This document shows positions 1-11,656 of a stretch of 64,000 nucleotides of DNA, one piece after another. Source of the stretch: Chrysoperla carnea (lineage: Eukaryota; Arthropoda; Insecta; Neuroptera; Chrysopidae). The notes under the pieces were generated by a model. That model ran no database searches and had not been told where the DNA came from. It saw only the letters and a program-made list of their open reading frames with translations. The first letter of the stretch is position 1, and every line of letters begins with the position of its first letter. The position numbers were made by a program, and so were the translations under genes. The stretch covers positions 27,500,640 to 27,564,639 of the forward strand of contig NC_058342.1 in the NCBI RefSeq assembly GCF_905475395.1. Direction: 5' to 3'.

Positions 1-628
1 AAACTTGTTAAAAAAGTGTTTAAAGATATGATTTAAAATATGTCAATTTTAATTGAATCCATGGAAAAAATTCCAATTTTTCAATTAAAAAATTTTCAAA
101 GGGGCGATTATTCTTGGTCTCTACTCATAATTTTATTTCATTCTGTAAAAAAATGAGTTTACAGACATTCTGCGTTCAGAGAAAATTTAAGGAAAAATCA
201 TGTAATAATTCCAAAAACAAGTAATTATACCTAAAATGTCTAGTTTTGATGAACTATTTTTGTTTTATTCAAATTTTAAAAGAATAATTAATCTTTCAAA
301 AAAAAATCCACAACATTTCAAACACATTTGATTTGATAAATGGCTGTCAGTACATAATTGAGGAAGATTTAAAGAAAAAATTATATCTAGTGAGAAATAT
401 ACTTTAAAAAAAACATATATAAATTGTTTTTGGATGAAACTGAAAACGTATTATTTTACACCTGGCAGCACAATATTCAACACAGCGTCCTCGAGACTAA
501 TTTTACCTGTTTCAAATATATAAACATAAAAAAAAAATTCAAGGTCCTCTTGCGCTTTGTAGGGAAGTGAAAGTGCCTTCCCTTCCCTACACATATTATA
601 ATTTACAACTAAAAATACATGTATATAG
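1..628. other. Gene-free AT-rich DNA
   Basis: I see no coding exon, RNA gene or clear repeat boundary here. It is A/T-run-rich intergenic sequence leading into the TA-flanked element that starts at 631. Confidence 0.6.
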
Positions 629-630
629 TA

Positions 631-1569
631 CAGTCAATCTGGCATTTTGACTGGAAAAAATTTCAATGGTGGATCTGAGGTTATAGATCGTTAGGGGGGC
701 ATGTAAACAACTTTAAAAAAAATTAAGAGAATTTTTCGTTCCGCTGTTTTTGAGAAAATCCAAAAAAATTTTGGATTGCGTTTTTCTCGGAATCTATTGG
801 TTTAAGGTAAAAGTTTTTCAAATAAAAAATGTAGAGGGCATTGTCAGCTACATACGAGCTAAATTACAAAAAGTAGGTGGCGCTAAAGTATCAAAAAAAG
901 GGTTTTTCACGATTTTCATTAAGAAAAAATCATTTTTTTGTAAAAGTGTAAAAAAAATTAGCTTCAACTTTTATTTAAACAATTTTTTTATAAAACTTAC
1001 CGTTTTTGAAATACAGCTTGCTGAAGAGTACACATCGGACATTTTATGCCGTGCTGTGTTTGAGATTGTAGAATTTAAAATTGAATTGATTGTTCGAAGA
1101 ACTGTTAACTACGGTGCGTTGCATTTTTGGCCTATAGCTCGGAAACGGTAAGTTTTTCATAAAAATTGTTTGAATAAAAGTTGAAGCCGATTTTGAGTCA
1201 AACAACTTTCTCATTTACACTTTTACAAAAAAATCATTTTTTCTTAATGAAAATGGTGAAAACCCCTTTATTTGATACTTTAGCGCCACCTACTTTTTGT
1301 AATTTAACTCGTATGACGTTGCTCCAATGACATAAAATGTAGCTGACAATGTCCTCTACATTTTTTATTTGAAAAACTTTTACCTTAAACGAATAGATTC
1401 CGAGAAAAACGCATTCCAAAATTTTTTTGGATTTTCTCAAAAACAGCGAAACGAAAAATTCTCTTAATTTTTTTTAAAGTTATTTACATGCCCCCCCAAC
1501 GATCTATAACCTCAGATGCACCATTGAAATTTTTTCCAGGTCCGGCCTTTTTTTCGTCTAGATTGACTG
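631..1569. mobile_element. Long-TIR Tc1/mariner-like non-autonomous element
   Basis: The 939-bp element has ends CAGTCAATCT and AGATTGACTG. Each end is flanked directly by TA (629-630 and 1570-1571), the Tc1/mariner target duplication. The inverted repeats are very long: roughly 631-1010 pairs with 1140-1569, with a small indel near 865 where one arm carries about 20 extra bases. Open frames of 133 and 68 codons in the two arms are the same sequence read from opposite strands and do not resemble a transposase. I infer a MITE moved in trans by a mariner-type transposase. The arms differ at a modest number of sites, so the copy is moderately old. Confidence 0.8.
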
Positions 1570-1775
1570 TATCAATATGTTCATTTACGATACTATAAAA
1601 ATGCTTCTGAAGTGTTATTTCATCACTCAGAATGGAGATAGCTGCAGTCAAAATATATTATATTGAACATAAATTAAGATAGTATAGCAGTATCGAAGTC
1701 ATATAACTCTAATCAAATCAGCAATAATTTTTTTGCTGATTTAAAATCATTTATAATTTTTTTTTTTGAAGTAAT

Positions 1776-1952
1776 ATGAGCCCCAAGGCAAGTTTAAACT
1801 TGTGGTTGAAATTATTTGTATCTTATTTTCAACTTTGATGATGAATTTTGTTAAAACTTCATGAATGTAGACGAAAAATAAAAATAAAATTTTTCGATAT
1901 CTGCCTTGGTTTTCGAAATATTGAAAGCTAAATAATTAAACGCAATTTGACG
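1776..1952 (+). repeat. Single arm of a dispersed fold-back repeat
   Basis: This matches the right arm (reversed) of the fold-back element at 4709-5000 and fragments at 40025-40195 and 53527-53660. Shared blocks include TTGATGATGAATTTTGTT, CATGAATGTAGACGA and TTTTTCGATATCTGCCTTGG. No coding capacity. The rest of 1572-2479 shows nothing recognisable. Confidence 0.6.
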
Positions 1953-2479
1953 AGTTTTTTATGTTTTCTTTTTGGCAAGCATTAAGAAAAAAAGCAGCAA
2001 GCCTTTTCTATTTGCAAAGCAGGAAAGTAGGGTAATATTTTTTTTGCATAAATAGAATCTGTGATAAATTTTCTTCATGATGAAAACTTTTTTGAAGTTG
2101 ATTCACCTATTAATTTCTCTTCCGAGTTCTTCCGTAAGGTACTAAGTTAAAAATCACAATTTTAAAATGAAATAATTCAAAATTTTGTCCTGCAAGAGAC
2201 CCCAAAAACTGTGTTTATTGTGATCTAGGGACTTTCAACTATCGTTTACCGCAAAAAAAATTAATATTCACTTGCTCAAAAACCGGACTACTTTAAAGAG
2301 AAAATAAATGCATTTGATATCATTTCTCAAACACTATATGCAATGTGTATTACATTCATGCAAACATTATACAATAATCAATACGTTTCGTTTCTGTAAT
2401 AGTAATAGTATAGTGAATACGATCCCGTATATGGAATTAGTTCTTGAATCTAACCTTTTTATATCATCGTTAACGTACA

Positions 2480-2552
2480 GACCGTGTGGCCTAACGGATA
2501 AGGCGTCGGACTTCGAATCCGAAGATTGCAGGTTCGAGTCCTGTCACGGTCG
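2480..2552 (+). tRNA. tRNA-Arg (anticodon UCG)
   Basis: A 73-nt cloverleaf without introns. The acceptor stem GACCGTG pairs with CACGGTC. The anticodon loop CTTCGAA carries UCG, and the T-loop is GGTTCGAGTCC. The discriminator base is G. A run of six T about 10 bases downstream serves as the Pol III terminator. CCA is not encoded, as expected in eukaryotes. Confidence 0.97.
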
Positions 2553-2767
2553 AAGTAACTTTTTTATATTCAAAAATTGTTATTTTATTTTTTATGTTCC
2601 TTAAAATATTCTTCTGTAACTTTGAACTTAAAAATATCCAAAAACAGACTCACCACCATTTTCATTTCCGAAAACCAGCTCACAAATTCATCATTCGGAT
2701 GTACAAATTAATTTGTTCGATTTTCGTAAAAATAGTCAAATTTTTAAATAATTACTTGTTAAAAAAA

Positions 2768-2839
2768 TGCCTCCTGTGAGAATCGAACTCACGACCCCTG
2801 GTTTACAAGACCAGTGCTCTGCCTCTGAGCTAAGGAGGC
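2768..2839 (-). tRNA. tRNA-Thr (anticodon UGU), copy 1
   Basis: A 72-nt intronless cloverleaf on the minus strand. The acceptor GCCTCCT pairs perfectly with AGGAGGC, the anticodon loop is CTTGTAA (UGU) and the T-arm is AGTTCGATTCT. The discriminator is A, followed by T7 as terminator. It differs from the copy at 5107 by one base. Confidence 0.97.
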
Positions 2840-3169
2840 GATACATTCCAGTAATAATTCCTTAAATTTTTACCCGAATATTAAAAACCTACAAACAATC
2901 GAATAAAGCTAATTTTTTGAAAAAAGTAAAATATAACATCTCTTTAACACTTTCTCATACAAAGATCAACCCGTACTAATTCAGCACGTGTTAACTCAAT
3001 CCAACTTTTCACGTATTAACCTTTTTTGGTGGTATTAGAAGACTCAAAAGGTTTGTACATTGTTCTACCAGATATAGTACAGCTCAAAATAAGTCGACTT
3101 AGCTAAACTTAGTACGTAAGTTGCTACGTTTGGGAGTTTGGCTGTCCAAAGTTAAAATTTTAAGATTGT
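2840..3169. other. Intergenic, nothing recognised
   Basis: AT-rich sequence between the minus-strand tRNA-Thr and the first copy of the dispersed repeat. I see no exon, RNA or element boundary. Confidence 0.5.
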
Positions 3170-3406
3170 TTTACGAAATCAAAGCCACTTTTTACGACCT
3201 GAACACGCTTTAAATATAATTTAGCTCGATAATCCTTTTCGTTTTTGAGTTATCGTGATGACGGGTAGAAAGACAGGCGGGTGGACAAGCAAAAATGAGC
3301 TAACTAGATTATTTTTAAGCACCAAAATATAGTTTGCATCATCAATATTTTTAAGCGTTACAAAACTTAATGTACTCTGATATATTTCATATATAGGGTA
3401 TAAAAA
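3170..3406 (+). repeat. Dispersed ~550-bp repeat family, 3' half (copy 1)
   Basis: A diverged copy lacking the 5' half. It is recognisable by CACTTTTTACGACCTGAACA, the GAGTTATCGTGATGA block, the degenerate GACGG-rich motif, TTTTTAAGCGTTACAAA and the terminal TATATTTCATATAT hairpin before a GGTATAAAA end. It is older than the copy that follows at 3735. Confidence 0.75.
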
Positions 3407-3734
3407 TCTCCTTGAGAACCTAAAATTTGTTAACTAAAATCAGTTTCTAATATAAAATTGTTTTTTTGCAAATTGGATCATTGAGACAGTAACGACATCT
3501 TTACGAAAAAAAATATCACGATTATAAAGTATTCAATGCAGTACGTAGATATAGGTAAGAAGTGTAAATGAAATTCACTATTCAAAATATAAATTACCAT
3601 GGCAATTGACTAATGGTGGCTGTGATTTCACTTTCATAAAACAATTATTAAGTAATAAATTATTTAGACCATGCAACGCTGAACGCGATTAATCAGGATA
3701 ATTTTTTTTGTTTCAATTTTTAAGTAAATTTATT

Positions 3735-4297
3735 TTTAACAAGTGAAAACAAACAATTGACTGAGTTAATTGTTGAAATACCATGCATAGTCAGTGTTGA
3801 TTTCTTTATCACATAACACATACAAACATGTGACACATACATAACTGATAATCAAGTATAGTACATATTATAAAATTTCCGCCTACTTGGCGCCCTCACG
3901 GGTAAAGAGTGATGTTTCTGAAAAAATGTTTCAAACAAAAGTTGTTTAATTTTTTATAAGGAACATTTTTTACATTCAAACTTTTGTTCTATCTCTAACG
4001 GTTTACAAGATGGGACCCAAGACCCAATTGACCTATGATGCTCATTTACGAACTTGACCTCACTTTTTACGTCCTGAGTACGCTGTAAAAATTTCAGCTC
4101 GATATCTTTTTTCGTTTTCGAGTTATCGTGTCCACAGACGGACGGACGGACGGACAACCAGAAATGGACTAATTAGGTGATTTTATGAACACCTATGGCA
4201 AAATTTTTTCCCTAGCATCATTATTTTTAAGCGTTACAAACTTGGGACTAAACTTAATATACTATGTATATTTCATATATACATGGTATAAAAACAT
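3735..4297 (+). repeat. Dispersed ~550-bp repeat family, near full length (copy 2)
   Basis: The most complete copy in the window. The 5' end reads AACAAGTGAAAACAAACAAT. The middle contains ATGTTTCAAACAAAAGTTG, CTATCTCTAACGGTTTACAA and ATTGACCTATG. A short (GACG)4 tract at 4137-4154 precedes ACAACCAGAAATGGACTAAT. The 3' end is a small hairpin, GTATATTTCATATATAC, followed by ATGGTATAAAA. There are no inverted terminal repeats and no open frame. The family has eight copies here, on both strands. The transposition mechanism is unknown to me. Confidence 0.85.
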
Positions 4298-4708
4298 ACC
4301 TATTCAGTATAAAACATCCCATTGATTTTATACCCTATGCAAGGGGTGGGTTACCTTTATGTATCAACGTGTCATTTTTTCTAAAAAAATGTTTAGTGAG
4401 GCCAAAAACGTGTCATTAATGGAACAATAACAAAACTAAATACTTCCAACTCAAAATTCTTTATTTACTACAAAAAAATATATTTTGCAAGTAACATTAG
4501 TAATTTTGGATAAAAGGCTTGATTTTTTTTTATATGAAGTTGAACTAAGTCTAAATCAATTCTGTAAAATTTTAGGAGGACGTTGTCCGATTATTTAAAT
4601 AAATAAATGACCAAAACTAGTCGGTGGAAATTAAAAAAACTATTTAAATTAAAGTTAAAACCTTAATAAATTATTGAAAAGAAAAAAAAACCCGTTGTGT
4701 TCGATTAA
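4298..4708. other. Intergenic, nothing recognised
   Basis: AT-rich DNA between the repeat copy ending at 4297 and the fold-back element at 4709. No feature can be supported. Confidence 0.5.
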
Positions 4709-5000
4709 TTAAGGATGTATCAGTACGGTAGTGGGGACTCAAATTTAAAAAATTCTGTATTTTTAATTTTGATGTTAAATTATGTTATTACTTGACTTTA
4801 TATGAAGAAAAGTAAGAATAAATTTTTCGATATCACGAGTAATTTTCAAAAGATTGAAAGTTGAAAATTTTGTTTAACTATTTAGCCTTCAATATTTCTA
4901 AAACCAAGGCAGATATCGAAAAATTTAATTTTTCTTTTTCGTTTACATTCATGAAGTTATAACAAAATTCATCATTAAAGTTGACGTCGTACTACCTTAA
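4709..5000. mobile_element. Fold-back MITE with TTAAGG ends
   Basis: The element starts TTAAGG and ends CCTTAA. The left arm (about 4750-4870) is a diverged inverted copy of the right arm (about 4880-4990); both contain the TTTTTCGATATC block. Single arms of the same family lie at 1776, 40025 and 53527. Non-coding. Confidence 0.6.
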
Positions 5001-5106
5001 ACCGACTTCTAAAAATGGTAAAAATGTTAAAAGTTCTTTCTTCGATTGTTTCTATTTTATAATGTTTGCGCGTATGTCTTTACTAATTATAATCAAGAAT
5101 TCCATC

Positions 5107-5178
5107 GCCTCCTTAGCTCAGAGGCAGAGCACTGGTCTTGTAAACCAGGGGTCGTGAGTTCGATTCTCACAGGGGGCA
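5107..5178 (+). tRNA. tRNA-Thr (anticodon UGU), copy 2
   Basis: A 72-nt intronless tRNA identical to copy 1 except for one acceptor-stem base: AGGGGGC instead of AGGAGGC, which turns a U-A pair into a U-G wobble. The anticodon loop is CTTGTAA and the T-arm AGTTCGATTCT. A run of eight T directly downstream is the terminator. The two Thr genes point in opposite directions, 2.3 kb apart. Confidence 0.96.
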
Positions 5179-5366
5179 AATTTTTTTTCATTGTATTTTT
5201 TTTACAATATTTTCTTTTATTTGAACAATTCATTCTATTGGTTGTTATAATATTGTTTTTGTGTTTATGTAATTTTATACAAGATATCCAATCTAAGTAA
5301 TTGACATTCTTCTCAATTTAAATCAAACGCTTGTGTATGTAAGTATGTTTTAATAACACCTGTATG

Positions 5367-5849
5367 CAGTGGCGGCTTAAGCATTAGGCAGAAAACTGCA
5401 TAAGTGCCCCGAATGGGGGCTAGGCTGTCCCCGAAGAAAAGTAAAAAAAAATAATTTTTTTTAAGTCGAAAAAAAGGATGGCCCGATAATTGTTAATACC
5501 TGGATGGCAGAGCTTTACTCTATATTTTTGAGTTAAAAAAGCACAAATTTTATCACTAATATAAGAACCATTTATTTCGTCGCCAACAGATGTCAGGAAG
5601 AGTCATATTTTGCAGTCAATATTTCAGTTTTTCCTGAAAACACGAATAAAAAGGCATTTTTAAAAAATGAAACCTAGCTAGATCGATTTTTCACCCCATA
5701 ACCTCCTGCATACTAATTTTCATGAAAATCGTTGGAGCTGTTTCCGAGTTTGCTGATATATATATATATACATATGTACCTATACAAGAATTGCTCGTTT
5801 AAATATATAAGATTGCCAATGGGCCTCGGCAAGGGTTAATCCAGCTCTG
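5367..5849. mobile_element. hAT-like non-autonomous element
   Basis: The left end CAGTGGCGGCTTAA and the reverse complement of the right end CAGAGCTGGATTAA match at 10 of 14 positions. Flanking octamers CCTGTATG (5359-5366) and CCTTTTTG (5850-5857) agree at 6 of 8, consistent with a decayed 8-bp hAT target duplication. Positions about 5695-5815 hold a segment that recurs at 23387-23490 (CTGCATACTAATTTTCATGA to TTGCTCGTTTAAATATATAA). No transposase coding is left. Confidence 0.6.
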
Positions 5850-7519
5850 CCTTTTTGGTATGAATTATTCACTTAAAAACATATGAACTTTTAACCATAT
5901 TTACAAAATTCAAATTTTAATATTATTAATACATAAATGTAGAGTAATAATTAGCTAACAAAAATAAAAGAAATATAGCATCATAAATCAAATGTCAAGG
6001 TTCTATCTACTACAAACACGTATTTGATCTATTGCTAGCTGTTTTAACTTCTATTCCCGTTTTTGCAAAAAACGATGTAACTAGAAGTTATTGTAATCGA
6101 GGCAGGTAAAAAAATGTTTAACTTCCTCAAGCTTTGGGGTTTTACGTTTCAGCAGTGCGTAGATTACGAAAACGTAAAAAAAATTAGATTTTCTCCGAAA
6201 GAGATAGAAAGTTGAAAATTGGTATGTCGCTTTGAGTTTATTGGTGCCTTATTTCAGGTCAATACCATCTGATAATATTAAGCATTCGTCCATTGCGTGA
6301 AATTTCCGAACAGAGTTGGTCGCGTCACTGGGACCGCAATTCTTCTCTTATAATTTCGGGGTAAATCTCTGGAAACCTCAAGGCCTTAAATTGCATAACT
6401 AAGTTTCCAGAAGGTTTCTGGAAACTTAGTTTTATGCCAACTCTTTTTGATATCATTTAAGGGAGTGATTTTTCCAAGTTTAGTTTCCAGAGTTTTTTAC
6501 GAAACTATGAAAAATAGGAGTTTGAAAATTTGTGTGAAGTTTTGGATAGTAGGCTTATTGGTCGTAATATTATAGTAACCATCTGATAGAAGAAATAAAA
6601 AATTGATATGTTTTAGAAGTTTGTGTGGAATTATTTGCAGTGTTTTTTTCTTCACTTCAATTTATTTATAAGCTTTTTGAAGGTGTTATAAAAATTAAGT
6701 GAAAGCAAAATATTAACTAACTAATTTTTTTCAGCTAAAATCCTGAGATATGTTCAGGCGTAATTAAATATTTTGGATTTTAATTAAACTAGCTTATAGA
6801 TACTTCCCTGGACAATTTATGGTAAAGAAATATAGTTGAAACTAACCACGTTTACTATTGCAAGGAATTTGCAAAATTTACATTTCAATTGACGATTTTT
6901 TTTGTTTTGAGAACTCATGGAAAATTCCTCTAATAAATGCAATTTATCCTTATTTTCACTTCATAATCCCTTTCTCATTATTTTAGGTATGTGGAAAATA
7001 AGAGGTAAAGTTTAGATTTTGCATCGGAATGGAATGAACACGGTACATGATTCTAATTAGCACAAAAGCTTTAGTAGCCACGAAGGATTCCTACAAGTGT
7101 AAACTTGCTTAACTAATTACTACAATAAAACGAATTAAACAATTAGAAAATAATTTCAAATGATTGATTTAAAATTGGTACTCAAATGATTAGTTTAAAT
7201 TTTGAATGTAAACATTATGATGTCGCCACAGTCAATGTACATTTTAAAAACAGTATGATTTATATACAAGTTATTAAAAAGAGAAAACCATATGCACATC
7301 AACATAAAAAAGATTTAGTATTTCATTTTATTTATACAAAATTGATCAAACTGTATTTCTGTCTGTTGACAGTCCCGAAAAAATTTTGGAAGAAAAACGG
7401 AAAAAACATTTCTGTTTATAAAAATGAAAAATCTATCTATAATTTATTTATGTTATTCATTAAGAACATTTTAAATGATTCCTTAAAAGAGTTGTGATTT
7501 TTTTTTTACAAATAATAAT
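5850..7519. other. Upstream region of the RYK gene, with a strong hairpin
   Basis: The only structured part is a nested hairpin at 6367-6490. Its core is AACTAAGTTTCCAGAA (6397-6412), a 3-nt loop and the exact inverse to 6431, enclosed by CTCTGGAAAC and GTTTCCAGAG. An open frame at 7186-7497 has no recognisable domain. The promoter and 5' UTR of the RYK gene must lie here, but I cannot place a start site. Confidence 0.5.
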
Positions 7520-10500
7520 ATGGGGTTGAAATTATGGTGGAGTTTATTTAGTTTAAGTCAAATTGTTTATATTGTTACGGCGAGTTTAAATATTTATTTA
7601 GATCAAAATGAAGTGAAACGACTCTTTGGTAAGTTTTTTAGTAATACTAATTTTTTTGACCTAGCTTTAAAACTTTATTTAGAGACAATGTTAAAATTTA
7701 AACCACGGGTTTGATTTAAGTTATAATTGTTCAATTTTCATACGTTATGAAGAAAAAGTTCGTAGAACATTGAGATTTTAACATTATAACGAGCTCCTGT
7801 AATCTCCACAGATGTTGTAATCTATCAAAAATTGGCGTAAATCATTTTTTTAATCAGTAATTTTATTTTCTAGGTTTGCCAGCGGAACTTTTCTATGTTC
7901 GAGAAGGTGTTTTGAACGAGTATGCTTTGAAATATATTGTACCGGTTTCAGCACAAATCGATGCGGTTTTCTTCAGTTGGCAAAGTTTAACTGGTCGAAC
8001 AGTGAGTAATTTTCGTAGTTAATTTTTTTCAGCCACTAAATCATCGGATGAACATAATTCTTGTCTGGAATAATTAGAGGAAAGACATTTTTTGTCGTAT
8101 TAATGTGAGGTCAGTCAATTGCCTATACAGGCTGTTCTATTTCGATGTTATTTTTTAATGTACTCTATTTTGGGGTACACTACGCATATGAACATTTTTA
8201 TTCTACAGGTAAAAAGCTAAAAATTGGCATGGGTGGCATTGCTGTACACAACTTCAGTAAATCATGAAATTTTATCTAATTTGATGAGATTAAATTGGCT
8301 TTTATAGAGTCTTCCTAAACAATAAATTATTAATATCTCGGAAACGGTGATGGGATTACTAGTAAAAAATAGTTTTATATCTTTTAAAAGCCTCTAAAAT
8401 CATAGAATTTCAGCACACCCGGAATTCTGTTAACTTTTCAAAACTTACCATCGGATAGAATATCTTCACTTAGTTCAGATTGTTATTCTAAAGTGTTCTT
8501 TATATCTTCTAAAATACAATTTCTTTTTCAGCTTCCCTACGAAATTACTATCGAAACATCCAACAATATAATCCTAAACGAACCCCAGTTAAATATTTCA
8601 ACAGTTGGACAAATTCCTATTGAACCCGAAACATTCAGCGTATTTCTACCATGTTCCGGTCAAGCTGCAGGCGATGTCAACATCACACTCAACATAAACG
8701 TAACATTTAATCGTGCCACAAACAACGTAACATCCTTACATATTCTACGCCGTAAATCTTGCCTAAAACCCGACACGTTCCTAACCCAACAAAATAATCA
8801 AGTATTTATCGATGTTGCCCCAAATGAAACACTATCAACAAATATTTTTTATATGGCTGACGCATGTGCGATAGCACTGATATTAGTCACAAGTATATTT
8901 GTATGTGCGTATTATATGCGTAATAAAAAGAGTCAAAATATGAATCGACCTGGTGGGATTACACAGGAATCGATGGCTGTGGTACAAAATTGTTCGTCGG
9001 TGAATTCAGCTAGTGGATTAAATCGTCAAAATTTACATCAAACTACGTTCATGTCGACAGTAACACCGTTACCACAAAATTTGTTTACTGGGACATCGCC
9101 ATTTTCGCATAAATCTGGTAAGTGTATACATATTTAGTCCATTAAAAATGCTAAATGCCAATAGTTTTACAGATTGATCCATCTAGGTGAATTTAGCTCC
9201 CCTAAAATACAATTTTTTATAATTTTTTCAGGTAGTAGTTATACAAGCTTCCGTCGTGTACCTGCATATACTCTCACCGATGAAGAATCAAAAGATCTTC
9301 AACAAAAAATCACTGAAATGACTGTACAACGTTGCCGTGTCCGATTACGTAGCGTAGTACTCGAAGGTACATTCGGTCGTGTGTACCATGGATCCTACAC
9401 CAAGGAAGACGGTCAAGAAGAAGATGTGTTAGTGAAGACAGTCACAGACCATGCATCACAAACACAAATTTCCTTGCTCCTACAAGAAGGCATCACCATG
9501 TATGGATTGAATCACGATAATGTTTTAACGATATTAGGTGTGTCCGTAGTAAATCATGCAGCACCATTTTTAATATATCCATATAACGGATATACGAATT
9601 TGAAACGATTCTTACAAAAATGTAAATTGTGTGCGGAAGGTGTAGCGCGTACGTTAACCACACAGGAAGTTATTGATATGGTTTTGCAAGTTGTGCAAGG
9701 TATGCAATATCTTCATTCGACTTTGTTGAAGCATAAGGATTTAGCAGCTAGAAATTGCGTGTAAGTATTGTTATTAACCTCCGACGCAAAAAGATGGGTG
9801 TTATAAGTTTGACCGCTATATGTGTGTGTCTGTCTGTCTGTGGGATCGTAGCTCCTAAACGAAAGAAACGATTTTAATTTTTTGAAAGGTAATTTAATTG
9901 ACAGTGCTCTTAGATATGTTTCGTGAAAATCGGTTCAAAAAATTCTACGAAAAAGGTCTTTCAAATATTGCTTAAACCTTTTCTTGTTGTACTGGGTGTT
10001 CCAAAAGTCAGCGAACCTTGAAATTGACTTTTATTGAAATATATGTCCACTCTTTTACGCTAAGCGACCAGAACTATGGCTTTTGATGCATGATATCTTT
10101 AATTGATCCAAGGTTTTCAAATAATCGGTTCACACAGTGGCTTTCAGATAGCCCTTATTAAAAAGAACTACATATGTTAAATTGAACAGTCCTCCGGACA
10201 CTGGTGCCCGTTAAATAATCTTTCTAAACTGTAGCCCCAGTTCGCTAGTAATTCTGTCAGTGACCCACAATCGTAAAAGATATTTTATTTTTCGCACATT
10301 TTGTACATTTCTCATGCACATAACGGGTAGTGTCTGTTTAACCTTAAATTCATAAAATTATTTTATTTGTTTCAGTGTTGATGATAAACTACATGTCAAA
10401 ATTACTGATAATGCATTATCACGTGACTTATTTCCAGCTGATTATCATTGTTTGGGTGATAATGAGAATCGTCCAATTAAGTGGCTGGCAATTGAAAGTT

Positions 10501-11656
10501 TACAATATAATTTGTTCCTATTTCAATCGGATGTATGGTCATTTGGAGTTTTGCTATGGGAATTTATGACTTTGGCTCAACAACCGTATGTGGAAATTGA
10601 TCCATTCGAGATGGAAGCGTATTTAAAGGATGGATATCGTTTGGCACAACCTGTTAATTGTCCTGATGAATTGTAAGTACCGATAACATTGACTTTTTAA
10701 AATTATACCATACAAAAAACCCACCAGAATGAAATTATTGACGGGTATACCCAAGTATTATTGATGAAAGACATCGGGGATAATTTCTGTACTATTATCT
10801 CCAGTTTAATTTTTTCTTCTTTGGGCATTGTATCGAAAATCAATGGGGAAGGATGGGGATGTGACTTAAATCCATTTCATGTTCTCCAGAATGTATGGGT
10901 GTTTAGAGATACCTAATTTTATTTCCTCTTATAGCCCTATTTTAGATCAAATGAGCTGAAATTCGGTCTCTAAGGGGACAACCATTGTTTTCGACATTTT
11001 TAAGACTAGAATCATCAGTATAGCCTCTCAAAATTGAGTTAGAAAGTTGAAAATCGGTACATAGATTAGGTTAATGTCGAGGATTTGCTTCCCTTCCCCC
11101 TTTTTTAAGTCGTAATATTATGTTTTTTCGTGGGTTTTATGACTTTGAACATCTGTACAGCCTCTCTAAGTTAAGCTAGAGGGTTGAAAGTGTGTTTGTA
11201 AGTTGGATCAATGTTAATCATGTACCTTTTCGAGGTGTCCACTTTCCAGAACCCCCCCCCTTTCCGCTCAGATATTCATGACAGCCACATTACTGGAAAA
11301 CCTAAAAATTTCAGGGAATTCAAATTCTACTGAAAAAGTCAAGGAATTTTATTAGTTTCGTTAAAAAAATTTTTTAGAATTTTTCTATTTAAAACCTGGA
11401 AAAGTCAGACAATTTATTTTGGGAAAAGAGTGCTCACCATGATATTTTAACAGTCATTATTTATTGTAGAGGGGTGTATTTCCTCGTGTCGTTTGAGCAT
11501 CGGTAATATCGATAAATAGATTTTCACTTATTGTTTTGTTACAGATTTGCAGTAATGGCATATTGTTGGGCCATGCGTACTGAAGAGAGGCCTTCATTTA
11601 AACAATTACAAGTCTGTTTACAAGAATTTTATATGCAACTTACGAAATATGTTTGA
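7520..11656 (+). CDS. Ryk: RYK/Derailed-family Wnt-binding receptor pseudokinase
   Basis: Single-pass membrane receptor of the RYK/Derailed family, which binds Wnts through a WIF domain. Exons: 7520-7628, 7874-8001, 8532-9117, 9232-9760, 10376-10672 and 11545-11656. All junctions are GT-AG with consistent phases and give 586 aa (human RYK is about 607). Residues 1-22 are a hydrophobic signal peptide. The WIF domain spans about 25-150 (AELFYVREGVLNEYALKY) with several N-glycosylation sites. A transmembrane helix lies at about 190-208. The kinase-like domain spans about 312-575: a G-loop EGTFGRVYHG, Lys343, HKD at 442-444 where HRD is usual, and DNA at 462-464 in place of DFG. DNA is the family hallmark, so catalysis is expected to be weak or absent. 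Which insect paralogue (drl, dnt or Drl-2) this is cannot be decided here. Confidence 0.95.
9778..9965 (+). repeat. Dispersed repeat fragment in RYK intron 4
   Basis: Contains CCGACGCAAAAAGATGGGTG, a GTCTGTCTGTCTGTGGGATC block and TCTTAGATATGTTTCGTGAA. It is related to the minus-strand copy at 21715-22010. I recall similar GTCTGTCTGT repeats being common in several insect orders. Non-coding. Confidence 0.6.
9985..10370. other. Rest of RYK intron 4, transposon-like start
   Basis: Begins with CTGGGTGTTCCAAAAGTCAG, a GGGTGTYCCAAAA-type transposon end also seen in variants at 29647 and 35350. I find no partner end and no open frame. The remainder is ordinary intron up to the acceptor at 10375. 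Confidence 0.35.
10673..11544 (+). other. RYK intron 5 with degenerate internal repetition
   Basis: An 872-bp intron. Two segments (about 11021-11085 and 11161-11220) share GCCTCTC and GTTGAAA blocks in the same order and look like degenerate tandem units of about 140 bp. It also has a run of eight C at 11261-11268. No coding content. Confidence 0.4.

Noticed and set aside
750-1440. Open frames of 133 (+) and 68 (-) codons with similar peptides
   Set aside because: They are the two arms of one inverted-repeat element read from opposite strands. No transposase or other domain is visible.
7186-7497. 103-codon open frame just upstream of the RYK start
   Set aside because: Composition follows the AT-rich background, no domain, no signal peptide, and it ends before the real start at 7520. 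More likely 5' flank or UTR.
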